From CAVUQH01 sp963774445 (lineage in GTDB: Bacteria; Myxococcota_A; Polyangia; Haliangiales; Haliangiaceae): 64,000 nt of DNA. Of this stretch, positions 49,933 to 61,269 are shown piece by piece (position 1 is the first letter of the stretch; every line of letters starts with the position of its first letter). The position numbers and the translations under genes are program-made. Location of the stretch: the NCBI GenBank assembly GCA_963774445.1, contig CAVZFC010000019.1:1860001-1924000 (forward strand), given 5' to 3'. The notes beneath the pieces were generated by a model that was given only the letters and a program-made list of their open reading frames with translations, was not told the origin of the DNA and made no database searches.

Positions 49933-51071
49933 CGCGCCTGGGAGATCGCGTTTCCGTCGAGCCGCTCGATCCCGAGCGCGTCATCCGCGTCGAGCAGGGG
50001 GTGTTGGCCGCCTACCGCGCCATCGACACCCGCCCCGCGCGCCGCTGGCCGCAGCTCTTGCGCTTCGGCCTGGCGGGTGCAGCGCTGGCCGCGGTGGTGC
50101 TGGCTGCCTGGATCGGCCTGCGCGCGCGTCCGGGAAGCGCGCGCCTGGTCGTGCCGGAAGACGGCGCCCCTGCGCGCATCGCCACCGGCTCCGGCCCGTC
50201 GCGCATCGACATCGGCGACGCGGTCATCACCGCCTCCGCCGACACCGTGCTGGAGATCCGCCGCGCCAACGGCGGCGTCGAGGTGGCGCTGGAGCGTGGC
50301 GAGGTCGGCTGCGAGGTCGAGCCGCGCCACCACCGGCCGCCGTTCGTCGTCCGCGCGGGGCAGGTCAACGTCACCGTGGTCGGCACTATCTTCAGCGTCG
50401 CGCGCACCCCCGACGTGCGAGTGCGTGTGACCCGCGGCAAGGTGCGAGTGGACGCCGCGGGCGCGACCGCGTTCGTCGCCGCCGGGCAGGCCTGGGCCGG
50501 TGGCAAGGTCGAGCTGGCCGCGGCGGCACCGCACGACGACGGCACCTCGGGCACCAGGGCAACCGCGCCCCGCGCCCCGGATCGTGATCGGCCGCATCCT
50601 GCGCACCCCGAAGTCGCGACCGTCCGCACGCCGGACTCGCGGCCGCATCTCCACCGCCACGTCTCGCGCGCGCCGAAGCCGCGCGCGGCGCCGAGCAGCC
50701 GGAACACGCCCTTTGCCGGCGGCCGGGTCGAACCGCCGCACGTCGTCGCGCCGCCCGACGCTCGCTCGGTGCGCGAGCTCGAGCGCCAGCAGCTGGCCGA
50801 CAAGGGCGGCGATCGCAAGATCGTCTACAGCCTGGCGTACCAGCAGTACTACGTCGATCATGACGCCGCGGCCGCGCTGCGCCAGATCGACTACTTCACG
50901 GTCCGCTTCCAGGCCGGCGCCCTGCACGAGGACGCCCTCGAGCTCCGCATCATCATCTTGTGCAAGAACAAGCCGTCGGCGGCCTGCCGCGAGGCGGCCC
51001 ACGCCTACCTGTCCGCCCATCCCGACGGCGGTTATCACGAGCAGGCGCGCGCGCTGACGACCTGGATGTAA
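49929..51071 (+). CDS. FecR-like transmembrane protein, possible sigma-factor partner
   Basis: The 380-residue protein has a membrane helix (about 44-66) and an extracytoplasmic FecR domain (about 85-195: IATGSGPSRIDIGDAVITASADTVLEI, VNVTVVGTIFSVART...VRVTRGKVRV). A Pro/Arg/His-rich linker and a helical TPR-like C-terminal domain (about 285-380, with ADKGGDRKIVYSLAYQQYYVDHD) follow. The short N-terminal tail could bind the ECF factor in the cytoplasm, but no anti-sigma HTH motif is obvious. It overlaps the sigma gene by 4 bp (ATGA). Confidence 0.8.
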   Translation: MTRLGDRVSVEPLDPERVIRVEQGVLAAYRAIDTRPARRWPQLLRFGLAGAALAAVVLAAWIGLRARPGSARLVVPEDGAPARIATGSGPSRIDIGDAVITASADTVLEIRRANGGVEVALERGEVGCEVEPRHHRPPFVVRAGQVNVTVVGTIFSVARTPDVRVRVTRGKVRVDAAGATAFVAAGQAWAGGKVELAAAAPHDDGTSGTRATAPRAPDRDRPHPAHPEVATVRTPDSRPHLHRHVSRAPKPRAAPSSRNTPFAGGRVEPPHVVAPPDARSVRELERQQLADKGGDRKIVYSLAYQQYYVDHDAAAALRQIDYFTVRFQAGALHEDALELRIIILCKNKPSAACREAAHAYLSAHPDGGYHEQARALTTWM

Positions 51072-51185
51072 CCGGCGCGGCGGCCGCCCGCACTGAGTTC
51101 GACGTACGCAGCCCGGTGTTGCCGGGCCCCAAACATCGACTCGACCGACCGGCTCGCCGCCGGTCCAGGTCCGAAGGAGGCGCAC

Positions 51186-53040
<1,855 letters not shown>

Positions 53041-53063
<23 letters not shown>

Positions 53064-53511
53064 GGCGGAGCGTTCCGCCGCGGGCTTGCGCGTAGCCGGC
53101 GGCGCGGACGGAGATCTCGTGCAGCGCCTCGTTCTCGCGGAAGTAGCGGTAGGTGGCGCAGACCTCGTCGCTGGTCTGCCAGAGCCCGTCGCGCACGTAG
53201 TCGAGGAACGACTGCACTGTCACGGTCTCGCCCGCGATCCGAAAGATCCACCGCTCGCGGGTGACCAGGCCGTCGGCGCTCCCGGTCGGCGACACGGCGA
53301 TGATCATTCCGTCGCGGCCGCGCTTGGCCAGCCACCAGCCGCGATTGTCGATCCAGTCGGACAGCGCCCGCTCGACCACGGTCTGCGGCGCCGGAATCTC
53401 CAGCGCCTGGGCGTGATTGCGCGGTATCGCCGGCGTGGTGTGCGCCATCGGCGCACAGGCCGGCAAGGTCGTCGCCAGAACCACCAGCAGGTGCAAGCAC
53501 CGGGAAGACAT
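53041..53511 (-). CDS. Small predicted lipoprotein
   Basis: The 156-residue product has a lipoprotein signal (MSSRCLHLLVVLATTLPAC, Cys 19) and a compact alpha/beta domain: VVERALSDWIDNRGWWLAKRGRDGMIIAV, RWIFRIAGETVTVQSFLDY. No family was recognised. Its 3' end overlaps the convergent OmpA/TSP3 gene by 23 bp. A 7-bp inverted repeat (TGGTCGA/TCGACCA) touches its start and may be an operator. Confidence 0.6.
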
Positions 53512-53547
53512 GGTCGACCTGATGAATCGACCACCGGCGCCGGGACC

Positions 53548-55017
53548 TTAGCGTCCGGGGTTTCGCGGCCGCGGCTGGAACGACTCCATGGCGTCCTCGT
53601 GGGCGCGGCGGACCCGGCGGCTGGCTTCCTTTGGCGGGGGGGCCGGCTGCGCGGGCGGCGGGCCCTGGGACGGTGGCACGTTCTGCCCGCCCTGGACGGA
53701 GACCGGCTGCGGCGCCGGCGCCAGCGACGGCAGCGAGTCGATCAACTCTTTGGCCTCGTCGACCTTGCCCGCCAGCTCATCGTCGCCGTTGCGCTTGGCC
53801 ACGGCGCGCGCCTGGGGCTCGGCCGCGATGATCAGCGCTTGCGCCTGCTGCGTCTGCCCGGCGCGCGCCATGGCGATCGCCCTGACTACGACCGACGCGA
53901 GCGCCGCCTTGGCCGCGCCGCTCTCGATCTCGGGGTTGCGCCCCTTGTCCAGCTCGGCGGCGTCGCCGGTCGCCCGGGCGCCGAGGAAGATCGTCCGCTT
54001 CAGGCTGCCGGCACCAGCGACGGCGTCCTGAAAGGTGAGGATGCCGTCGAGCAATTCGACCCGCGCGCCGCCGGCGTGGCCAGTCACAGCCAGCCGGACG
54101 TAGACGTCACGCTGCTCTCCCTGGCTCAGGTCGCCCAGCTGTACCCACGCCTGGCGCCCGCTGCGCTGCATCGGCTGGCCGATGATCTCGGTGACCTGCA
54201 CCCCCGGGCCGGGGTTGATCATCAGGTTCATCTGCCGGGCGACGATCCGCTCCAGGCGGGCGATCTCGCCCGCGAAGACCGACGCCACCTCTTCCGGCTT
54301 CTCGATGAAGTGAAACTTGCCACCCGACCGCTGGGCGATCGCACCCATCAAAGTCTCGTCGTATTCGAGCCCCAGCCCCAGCGCGGTGATCGACGCGCCG
54401 TAGCTGCGCGCCTGGTCGGCCAGCGCCGGAATCTGCGCGGCGTCGTTGGGCACGCCGTCGGACAGCAGCACGATCCGGTTGACGACATCTTTGCCGGCGC
54501 CGGCGCTCAGCTGCTGCAGCGCCTGGGCCAGTCCGCCGCGCATGTCGGTGGTGCCGTGGGCCTTCATGCTGTCGATGGCCGCGTGGATGCTGGCGAGGGC
54601 GCCGTCGCTGATCACGGTGTTGGGCACGACGACCCGGGTCTCGGAGTCGAACGCGACCACCGCTACGTGGTCGCCCGGGCGCAGCGCGTCAACCAGTGCG
54701 CTCGCGGCGGCGCGCGCGCTGTCCATCGCCTCACCTTCCATCGATCCGGAGGTGTCCATCGCCAGCACGAGGTTCAGCGTTGGTCGCTCGGTGCCTTCGA
54801 TGGCCTGCGTATCGATGCGCAGCCGGGCGATCACCGTGCCCTGCTGATCGGCGCGTACGAACGTGTTGTCGAGCGCGCCGTCGAGGAGCACCAGGTTTGG
54901 ATCGCTCACCGCGACCACCGGAGGCGTGGGCAGATCGGGCTGCTTTACGGTGTGGTGGGCGCAGGCGCTTGCAGCCAGCGCCAGGCCTGAGACGGCGGCG
55001 GTAATCAGTCTATTCAT
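53548..55017 (-). CDS. Lipoprotein with von Willebrand factor A domain
   Basis: The 489-residue product has a lipoprotein signal (LALAASAC, Cys at about 19). A vWA domain (about 75-265) carries the metal-ion-dependent adhesion site: DTSGSM, the TTDMRGG Thr and the SDGVPND Asp. A beta-rich domain follows, then a helical part with AIAMARAGQTQQAQAL, and a Pro/Gln-rich tail. Similar proteins (YfbK/VWA-type) occur in multi-protein envelope systems; no partner is encoded next to it. GGGAGAGGAACGAGAG precedes the ATG, so this unit has a conventional leader. Confidence 0.8.
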   Translation of the reverse strand: MNRLITAAVSGLALAASACAHHTVKQPDLPTPPVVAVSDPNLVLLDGALDNTFVRADQQGTVIARLRIDTQAIEGTERPTLNLVLAMDTSGSMEGEAMDSARAAASALVDALRPGDHVAVVAFDSETRVVVPNTVISDGALASIHAAIDSMKAHGTTDMRGGLAQALQQLSAGAGKDVVNRIVLLSDGVPNDAAQIPALADQARSYGASITALGLGLEYDETLMGAIAQRSGGKFHFIEKPEEVASVFAGEIARLERIVARQMNLMINPGPGVQVTEIIGQPMQRSGRQAWVQLGDLSQGEQRDVYVRLAVTGHAGGARVELLDGILTFQDAVAGAGSLKRTIFLGARATGDAAELDKGRNPEIESGAAKAALASVVVRAIAMARAGQTQQAQALIIAAEPQARAVAKRNGDDELAGKVDEAKELIDSLPSLAPAPQPVSVQGGQNVPPSQGPPPAQPAPPPKEASRRVRRAHEDAMESFQPRPRNPGR

Positions 55018-55117
55018 CGCTCTCGTTCCTCTCCCGGGGCCTCTCTGACCCCGAGCCTCAATACGCACGAAACCCGCTTCCCGGTCTATTTCGCGCCCCC
55101 CGTGCTACGGTCGCTCG

Positions 55118-55750
55118 GTGAACCCGCAACGCGCACTCGACCTGATCGGAGGGCTTCCCGGCCGCGACATCGCAGGGCTGTGGGAAGCGGCCCACGACCT
55201 GCCCGGCACCGAGCTCCGGCCGGGGTTGTGGCTGGGTCGCAACGGCGGCATGCCGGCGGCGATGAAGTGGCTGGTTCGCCGCGTGGTCAAGCGCGACTAC
55301 TTTGCCAAGCTGGTGTTCGAGGACTTCGGCGTCAACGTCCGCGTGGCCCAGGACGGCAGCCACGACCTGTTGCCCGCGCCGGGCGGCGCACCCGGACACC
55401 GCGTCGACATGCCGTTCGCCCTGACCGAGCACGGCCTCGACTACGGCTTCCACGTGCTCGGCCGCGACTCCAAGCGACTACAGATGCGCGACTACCTGCG
55501 GGTGATCGATCTCGGCGAGGTGGCGCAGGTGGCACCGGCCGACGCGCTGGCGGCCGCCGGCGTCGAGCCGGGCGAGCCGGGCGAGGGCGCGTTGGTCCTC
55601 GGCTACATGGCGCCGCTCGGGGTCGAGCGACTCAAAGGGACGCCGTTCGGCATGGTCTGGTGGCGCGACGCCATGCCCGAAGAGGAAGCCGGGGCGCTGT
55701 CGTGGATCTCTCGCCGGCGAATGGTCGACAGCAGCGTCGTGCTACGCTGA
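55118..55750 (+). CDS. Uncharacterised cytoplasmic protein
   Basis: The 210-residue protein has no signal peptide or membrane helix. Sequence features are GLWLGRNGGMPAAMKWLVRRVVKRDYFAKLVFEDFGVNVRV in the first third and a C-terminal segment GFGMVWW-like (GTPFGMVWWRDAM). The Gly-x-Trp-x-Gly pattern recalls the GXWXG/DUF4334 type, but this is only a weak resemblance. It starts at GTG with TACGGT 6 nt before it, a leaderless-type start. It stands alone, divergent from the vWA lipoprotein gene. Confidence 0.55.
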   Translation: MNPQRALDLIGGLPGRDIAGLWEAAHDLPGTELRPGLWLGRNGGMPAAMKWLVRRVVKRDYFAKLVFEDFGVNVRVAQDGSHDLLPAPGGAPGHRVDMPFALTEHGLDYGFHVLGRDSKRLQMRDYLRVIDLGEVAQVAPADALAAAGVEPGEPGEGALVLGYMAPLGVERLKGTPFGMVWWRDAMPEEEAGALSWISRRRMVDSSVVLR

Positions 55751-55886
55751 TCGGAGGCGTCGGGCCCTCTACCTCGCTGGACGATGCGGCCGCGTTTCCG
55801 CTGCTGAACCGCGAGATCGCGCACAGACCGGTCGGCCCTTGGCCCCGCCGCCCAGCTGTCGGATACTCGCCGGCAAGGGAGGAAGC

Positions 55887-57731
55887 ATGCAGCGATTGGC
55901 ACCTGTTTTGGGGATCCTGTGCGTGGTAGTGGCCGCTGGTTGCAGTAAGAAGTCCGGCGAATCCAAGCCGCCGCCGGGGACGACCGAGTCGGCGGCAACG
56001 GCCGCCACCGCGTTCGATCCGGCCGCGCTCGCCGCGGCCATCGGTGTCGCGCCCGGTCCGGTGTTGCCCGACGACGGCGCGGGCGCCGACGCCGTGGCCA
56101 CCAGCGAGGGCGAGCTGGGGCTGCGCCGTCTGGGCGCCGAGACGTTCGAGACCAAGAGCGGTGAGGTCCAGCTATGGGCCGGCGATCAGCTGCGCACCGG
56201 CCCCGGCACTGCCGCTACCATCGTGCTGGCCGATCAGTCGGTGGTCGAGCTCGCCGAGGAGACCGCGGTCGCCATCGGCGATCGGGACGCGGGCGCGGAC
56301 CCGGCTTCGTCGGTGGCGGTGCTCTACGGCGTCGCCCGCTTCTCGGTCAGCGCACGCGGTCCGGGTGAGGGCCCGTTCCTGGTCTTCACGCCGGGGGGCG
56401 TCGTCGCCACCAAGGGCACCACCTACGGCGTCGGTGTGGCGGTCAACGGCAGCTCCCGCGTCGCGGTCGAGGACGGCGAGGTCGAGGTGGCCGGGCAGGC
56501 CAATCCGACGGCCACCGTCGAGGTTGCCGCCGACCAGTCGCTGCTGATTCCGCCGGCCGGCGTCCTGCCCCAGCCTGCGGCGACCGACGGCGAATGGGGC
56601 GAGTGGCGCGACTCGACCGAGGCCGAGGCCGATCCGGTGGTGCTGGTACGCGACCACCGGGCCCAGCTGGACGTCCTGGTGCCGGCGATCGACACCGGCT
56701 ACGGCGCGCTGGCCGAGGTGTCCGGCCAGACCCAGCATATCGACCACGAGGCGGCCGAGTTCGAGAGTGCGGACAACACCGCCGGCTACGCCGACGCCGA
56801 GCCGGCCTGGGGCGTGTCGATCGAGGCGTCGTTCCTGGCGTCGTTGCGCCTGGAGCAGCTCACCTTTGCCGCGCTGTCGCACGCCTACATCGCCGAGGAG
56901 CTGTACGCGCGCCACCCGACCAAGGTCGAGCCGATCTGGGTCGACGTGCGCCCGCGCATCCGCGGCGCGGTGCTCTACGAAAAGAAGTATGAGGCCGCGG
57001 TGCACGCCGACGTCGCCCCGATCCGGCGCCTCTACTACCGTCACCATCCGCGCGGTCGAGCCCACGCGGCCGCCGTGGCGGTGGTGTTGCCGCCGTTCTA
57101 TCGCGGCGAGCTGAAGCCGCTGCCCGACGGCGCCGTGCGGGCGCGCCTGAAGATGAAGGTATACCGGCCGCGGTTCAGCCCGGTCGTCAACACGAAGAAG
57201 ACGGTCATCGTCGCGGCGCCGCCGGTCGGCTGGCGGGCCAAGGTGAAGGTCCAACCGCACCCGCACGCCGGCGTCCGTTGGTATGTCCGTCCGGCCGTGC
57301 CCCGGGGCAAGCTGATGGTCGGCGTCAGGGTAGTGCATCCCCTGGCGCCGGTGTTTGGTGCGGGCGCCGCGATCAAGCGCGCCGACCTGAAGGTCAAGTT
57401 GCGCGCCCGAGGCGGCGTTCGCGGCCGCATGGGCGTGCGCGGGCGGGTTCACAAGCTCGACCGCGGCGCCATGAAGGCTCGCGGGGCCACCAAGGTCAAG
57501 GCCGGCGTCAAGGTCAGGGCCGGCGTCAAGGTCAGGGCCGGCGTCAAGGTCAAGGCCAAGGCGCCCAAGGTCGAGGCCGGGGTCAGGGTCAAGGCGCCCA
57601 AGGTCAGGGTCAAGCTGCCCAAGGTCAGGGTCAAGGCGCCCAAGGTCAAGGTGCCCAGCGTTCGGGCAGGCGTTCGGGTGAAGGCCGGCGCCGGTATCCA
57701 CATCGGAGGCCAGAAGAAGAAGAAGAAGTAA
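55887..57731 (+). CDS. FecR-domain lipoprotein with Lys/Val/Pro-rich repeat tail
   Basis: The 614-residue product has a lipoprotein signal (LGILCVVVAAGC, Cys 19) and a FecR-like domain (about 75-215: GDQLRTGPGTAATIVLADQSVVELAEETAVAI, GVVATKGTTYGVGV). An uncharacterised middle region (about 240-480) follows. The last ~85 residues are repeats of the forms KVKAGVKVRAG and KAPKVRVKLPKVRV, ending KKKKK. The tail is strongly basic with regular alternation of Val and Lys, so it should bind an anionic polymer such as DNA, LPS or exopolysaccharide. GGGAGGAAG precedes the ATG. Its stop overlaps the next start. Confidence 0.75.
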   Translation: MQRLAPVLGILCVVVAAGCSKKSGESKPPPGTTESAATAATAFDPAALAAAIGVAPGPVLPDDGAGADAVATSEGELGLRRLGAETFETKSGEVQLWAGDQLRTGPGTAATIVLADQSVVELAEETAVAIGDRDAGADPASSVAVLYGVARFSVSARGPGEGPFLVFTPGGVVATKGTTYGVGVAVNGSSRVAVEDGEVEVAGQANPTATVEVAADQSLLIPPAGVLPQPAATDGEWGEWRDSTEAEADPVVLVRDHRAQLDVLVPAIDTGYGALAEVSGQTQHIDHEAAEFESADNTAGYADAEPAWGVSIEASFLASLRLEQLTFAALSHAYIAEELYARHPTKVEPIWVDVRPRIRGAVLYEKKYEAAVHADVAPIRRLYYRHHPRGRAHAAAVAVVLPPFYRGELKPLPDGAVRARLKMKVYRPRFSPVVNTKKTVIVAAPPVGWRAKVKVQPHPHAGVRWYVRPAVPRGKLMVGVRVVHPLAPVFGAGAAIKRADLKVKLRARGGVRGRMGVRGRVHKLDRGAMKARGATKVKAGVKVRAGVKVRAGVKVKAKAPKVEAGVRVKAPKVRVKLPKVRVKAPKVKVPSVRAGVRVKAGAGIHIGGQKKKKK

Positions 57732-58252
57732 TGGCCGAGCCGGTCACCATCACCTTTCTCGAGATGCGCGACCCGTCCTGTCTGGTGCCGGCCGGCTCGA
57801 GCAGCCCGTTCGAGCTGCGGCCGGTGCGAGAGCCGTGCCCGGCCCTGAACCGCTTTCTCTACGCCGAGGTCGGCGGTCCGTGGCGCTGGACCGACCGCCT
57901 GAGCTGGGACGAGGCCGCGTGGATGCGCTGGCTGGACCGCCCCCAGCTCGAGACCTGGTTGGCGATGGTCAACGGCAACCCAATCGGCTATGCGGAGCTC
58001 GAGGGCGAAGGCGACGAGGTGCAGATTGCCTACTTCGGGTTGCTCCCGCAGTTCATCGGCCGCGGCTTCGGCGGCGCGCTGCTCACCCGCGTGGTCGAGC
58101 GTGCCTGGGCCATGGGCGCCGAGCGCGTCTGGGTGCACACCTGCTCGCTCGATCATCCGGCCGCGCTGGCCAACTACGAGAAGCGTGGGTTTCGCCGGTA
58201 CCGAGAGAACGTCGTCGAGGCCTGGGGCCCGTCCGAGGTATCATCCGGGTAG
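57731..58252 (+). CDS. GNAT-family N-acetyltransferase
   Basis: The 173-residue protein has a GNAT fold with the acetyl-CoA motif LLPQFIGRGFGGALLTRVVERA (about 100-121, Q/R-x-x-G-x-G/A) and the C-terminal LDHPAALANYEKRGF. The N-terminal part (LNRFLYAEVGGPWRWTDRLSWDEAAW) resembles members of an uncharacterised acetyltransferase group. The substrate is unknown. The ATG overlaps the upstream stop by one base (TAATG). Confidence 0.85.
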   Translation: MAEPVTITFLEMRDPSCLVPAGSSSPFELRPVREPCPALNRFLYAEVGGPWRWTDRLSWDEAAWMRWLDRPQLETWLAMVNGNPIGYAELEGEGDEVQIAYFGLLPQFIGRGFGGALLTRVVERAWAMGAERVWVHTCSLDHPAALANYEKRGFRRYRENVVEAWGPSEVSSG

Positions 58253-59008
58253 ATGGCGGAGCCTCGGATCGTCATGCGCCTCGACACCGTCGAGGAGCTC
58301 CAGCGCGAACACGAGGAGCACCTCGCGCGCGGCGGCTGCTTCGTGGCGGGCCACTGGGATCTCTCCGAGGGCACCATCTGTGAAGCCGAGTTGGTCGCTC
58401 CCAACGACAGCCATCTGATGCTGACCGCGCGCGTGGTCTGGGTGGCCGGTGAGCCGACGCCGGGGGTGGGCCTCGCGTTCCTCGACTTCGGGACAGAGCT
58501 GCGCGAGCAGATCGACGCCTTCGTCGAGGCCGCGGCAAAGGTCGACGCGCCGGCGCCCAAGGCCCGAGCCGCCGCGGCGCTGTCGGGGCGCAAGCGCGCA
58601 CCGCTCAACGCGCACGAGCGCCTGCGCGGGCTGACCGCGGCGCAGCAGGCGCGGGTCGCCATGGGCAAGGACGTCAACGAGCGGATGGTGCTCGAGCGGA
58701 TCTACGGCAAGGCGGTGTGGGAGCTGTTGCTCAACAACTCGCGGCTCACCCATCCCGAGGTCGCGCGCATCGCGCGGATGGGCGCGTTGCCGGTGCCCCA
58801 GCTCGATACGATCTGCTCCAACCCGGGGTGGCTGACCAGTGGCCAGGTGCGGCGCGCGCTGTTGGCAAATCGACGCCTCACCCCGGCGATGATCGAAAAA
58901 GTCCTGCGCGCCACGCCCAAGCACGAGCTCAAGCTGGTGTCGAAACAGACCGCGTACCCGCCACAGGTGCGCGACGTGGCCAAGCGGATCCTCGGCCCGC
59001 GTAGCTGA
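58253..59008 (+). CDS. PilZ-domain protein with helical C-terminal extension
   Basis: The 251-residue protein starts with a PilZ-like beta domain (about 5-95: LARGGCFVAG, GTICEAELVAPNDSHLMLTARVVWVAG, PGVGLAFLDF). It resembles the TIGR02266-type PilZ proteins common in deltaproteobacteria. The canonical c-di-GMP RxxxR motif is not obvious. The C-terminal ~150 residues are helical with LNNSRLTHPEVARIARMG, similar to helical repeats seen in such proteins. TATCAT lies 8 nt before the ATG, so it may have its own leaderless transcript inside the end of the GNAT gene. Confidence 0.72.
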   Translation: MAEPRIVMRLDTVEELQREHEEHLARGGCFVAGHWDLSEGTICEAELVAPNDSHLMLTARVVWVAGEPTPGVGLAFLDFGTELREQIDAFVEAAAKVDAPAPKARAAAALSGRKRAPLNAHERLRGLTAAQQARVAMGKDVNERMVLERIYGKAVWELLLNNSRLTHPEVARIARMGALPVPQLDTICSNPGWLTSGQVRRALLANRRLTPAMIEKVLRATPKHELKLVSKQTAYPPQVRDVAKRILGPRS

Positions 59009-59070
59009 TCGGCTTTTCGTCACGGAGTGGGGCGCCCGCGGCCACACACCGAAACAGAAAGGAGACAGCC

Positions 59071-60425
59071 ATGCGCACCTCCCTGTGTGCGGCCGCGGGC
59101 CTCGTGCTCTTCAGCGGCTGCATCGATCGGCCCGTCGCGGCCATAGCCCCCGATCCGTCCGTAGAGGACCGAACCGAGTTTCCCGTGGTGCAAAACCCGG
59201 ATCTCGACATCCTGTTCGTCATCGACAACTCTCTATCGATGCTCGCCGAGCAGGCGTCGCTGGCGACCAACTTCGTGCGCATCGCGCAGGCGCTGGAGTC
59301 GCTCGAGGACGGGCTGCCCAACATCCACATCGGCGTGGTGTCAACTGACGTGGGCGCGGGTGGCTACACCTGCAGAGGCGCCGGCGACGACGGCATCTTG
59401 CAGAACACTCCGAGGGTGCCGGGCTGCTCGCCGCCGGCCGATCGTTACATCTCCAATCTCGATGGCGTCGCCAACTACAGCGGCACGCTGGAGGACACCT
59501 TCTCGTGCATCGCCCGCCTGGGCCGCGAGGGCTGCGGGTTCGAGCAACCGCTCGAGGCGATGAAGCGGGCGCTCGACGGATCGCGGGCCGAGAACGCGGG
59601 GTTCTTGCGGCCGGGTGCCCGCCTGGCGGTGATCATCATCAGCGACGAAGACGACTGCTCGGCCTCGGATCCGTCGATGTTCGCCCGCACCGGACCGGCC
59701 GGGATCGATCTGGGCCCGCAGAAGTCGTTCCGCTGCTTCGAGTACGGCGTCACTTGCGACAACGGCGTGCCTGCGCGGACCCAGGGCCCGCGCAGCTCTT
59801 GCTCGCCGCGCACCGACTCGCCGTACATGCCCGACGTGTCGAGCTACGTCAGCTTCCTCAAGGGACTCAAACAGTTCGACAGCGACATCATGGTCGCGGG
59901 CATCGTCGGCGAGACCTCGCCGGTGCTGGTGACCCAGGACGCGCAGGGTGACCCGTGCTTGATGTACTCGTGCGGCGACGTGACGGTGTGCAACGGCGCG
60001 GACCAGCAGCCGGCCGCCGTACCCCCGATCCGCCTGCAGACCTTCCTCGATCAGTTCGGCAACCACTACAACGCGACGATCTGCGACGACGATCTGTCCG
60101 GCGAGGTGCAGAAGATCGCCGACTGGATGAAGCGCTCGCTCAAGGGGCGCTGCATCCAGGGGACGCTGGCCGACCGCGACCCGGTGGCGCCGGGCGTGCA
60201 GGCCGACTGCGCCATCACCGAGGTGCGCAACCCGGGCGGTCCGGACGAGAAGCACCGCAGCCTGGGCGAATGCGACAACGCCGGCACCCCGGAGGCCTCC
60301 TCCAACCTGCCGTGCTACCTCCTGGCAGAGAACGAGGCCGCCTGCGCTGCGACTCCGCAGCACCTCGAGGTCGAGATCTACTACCCGCCCAACGACGCGG
60401 TGCCGCCGGACACGATGATCCACGC

Positions 60426-60444
<19 letters not shown>
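59071..60444 (+). CDS. Lipoprotein with von Willebrand factor A domain, Cys-rich
   Basis: The 457-residue product has a lipoprotein signal (GLVLFSGC, Cys at 15) and a vWA-like domain (about 45-300) with the MIDAS-type start LFVIDNSLSM and ISDEDDCSASDPS. Cysteines recur through the sequence (CRGAGDDG, CSPPADRY, CFEYGVTCDNG), probably as disulfides. Such vWA lipoproteins are expanded in Myxococcota and may take part in adhesion or surface assembly. AGAAAGGAGACAG precedes the ATG. Its 3' end overlaps the convergent mscS-like gene by 19 bp. Confidence 0.8.
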
Positions 60445-61262
<818 letters not shown>

Positions 61263-61269
61263 CGGGGCC

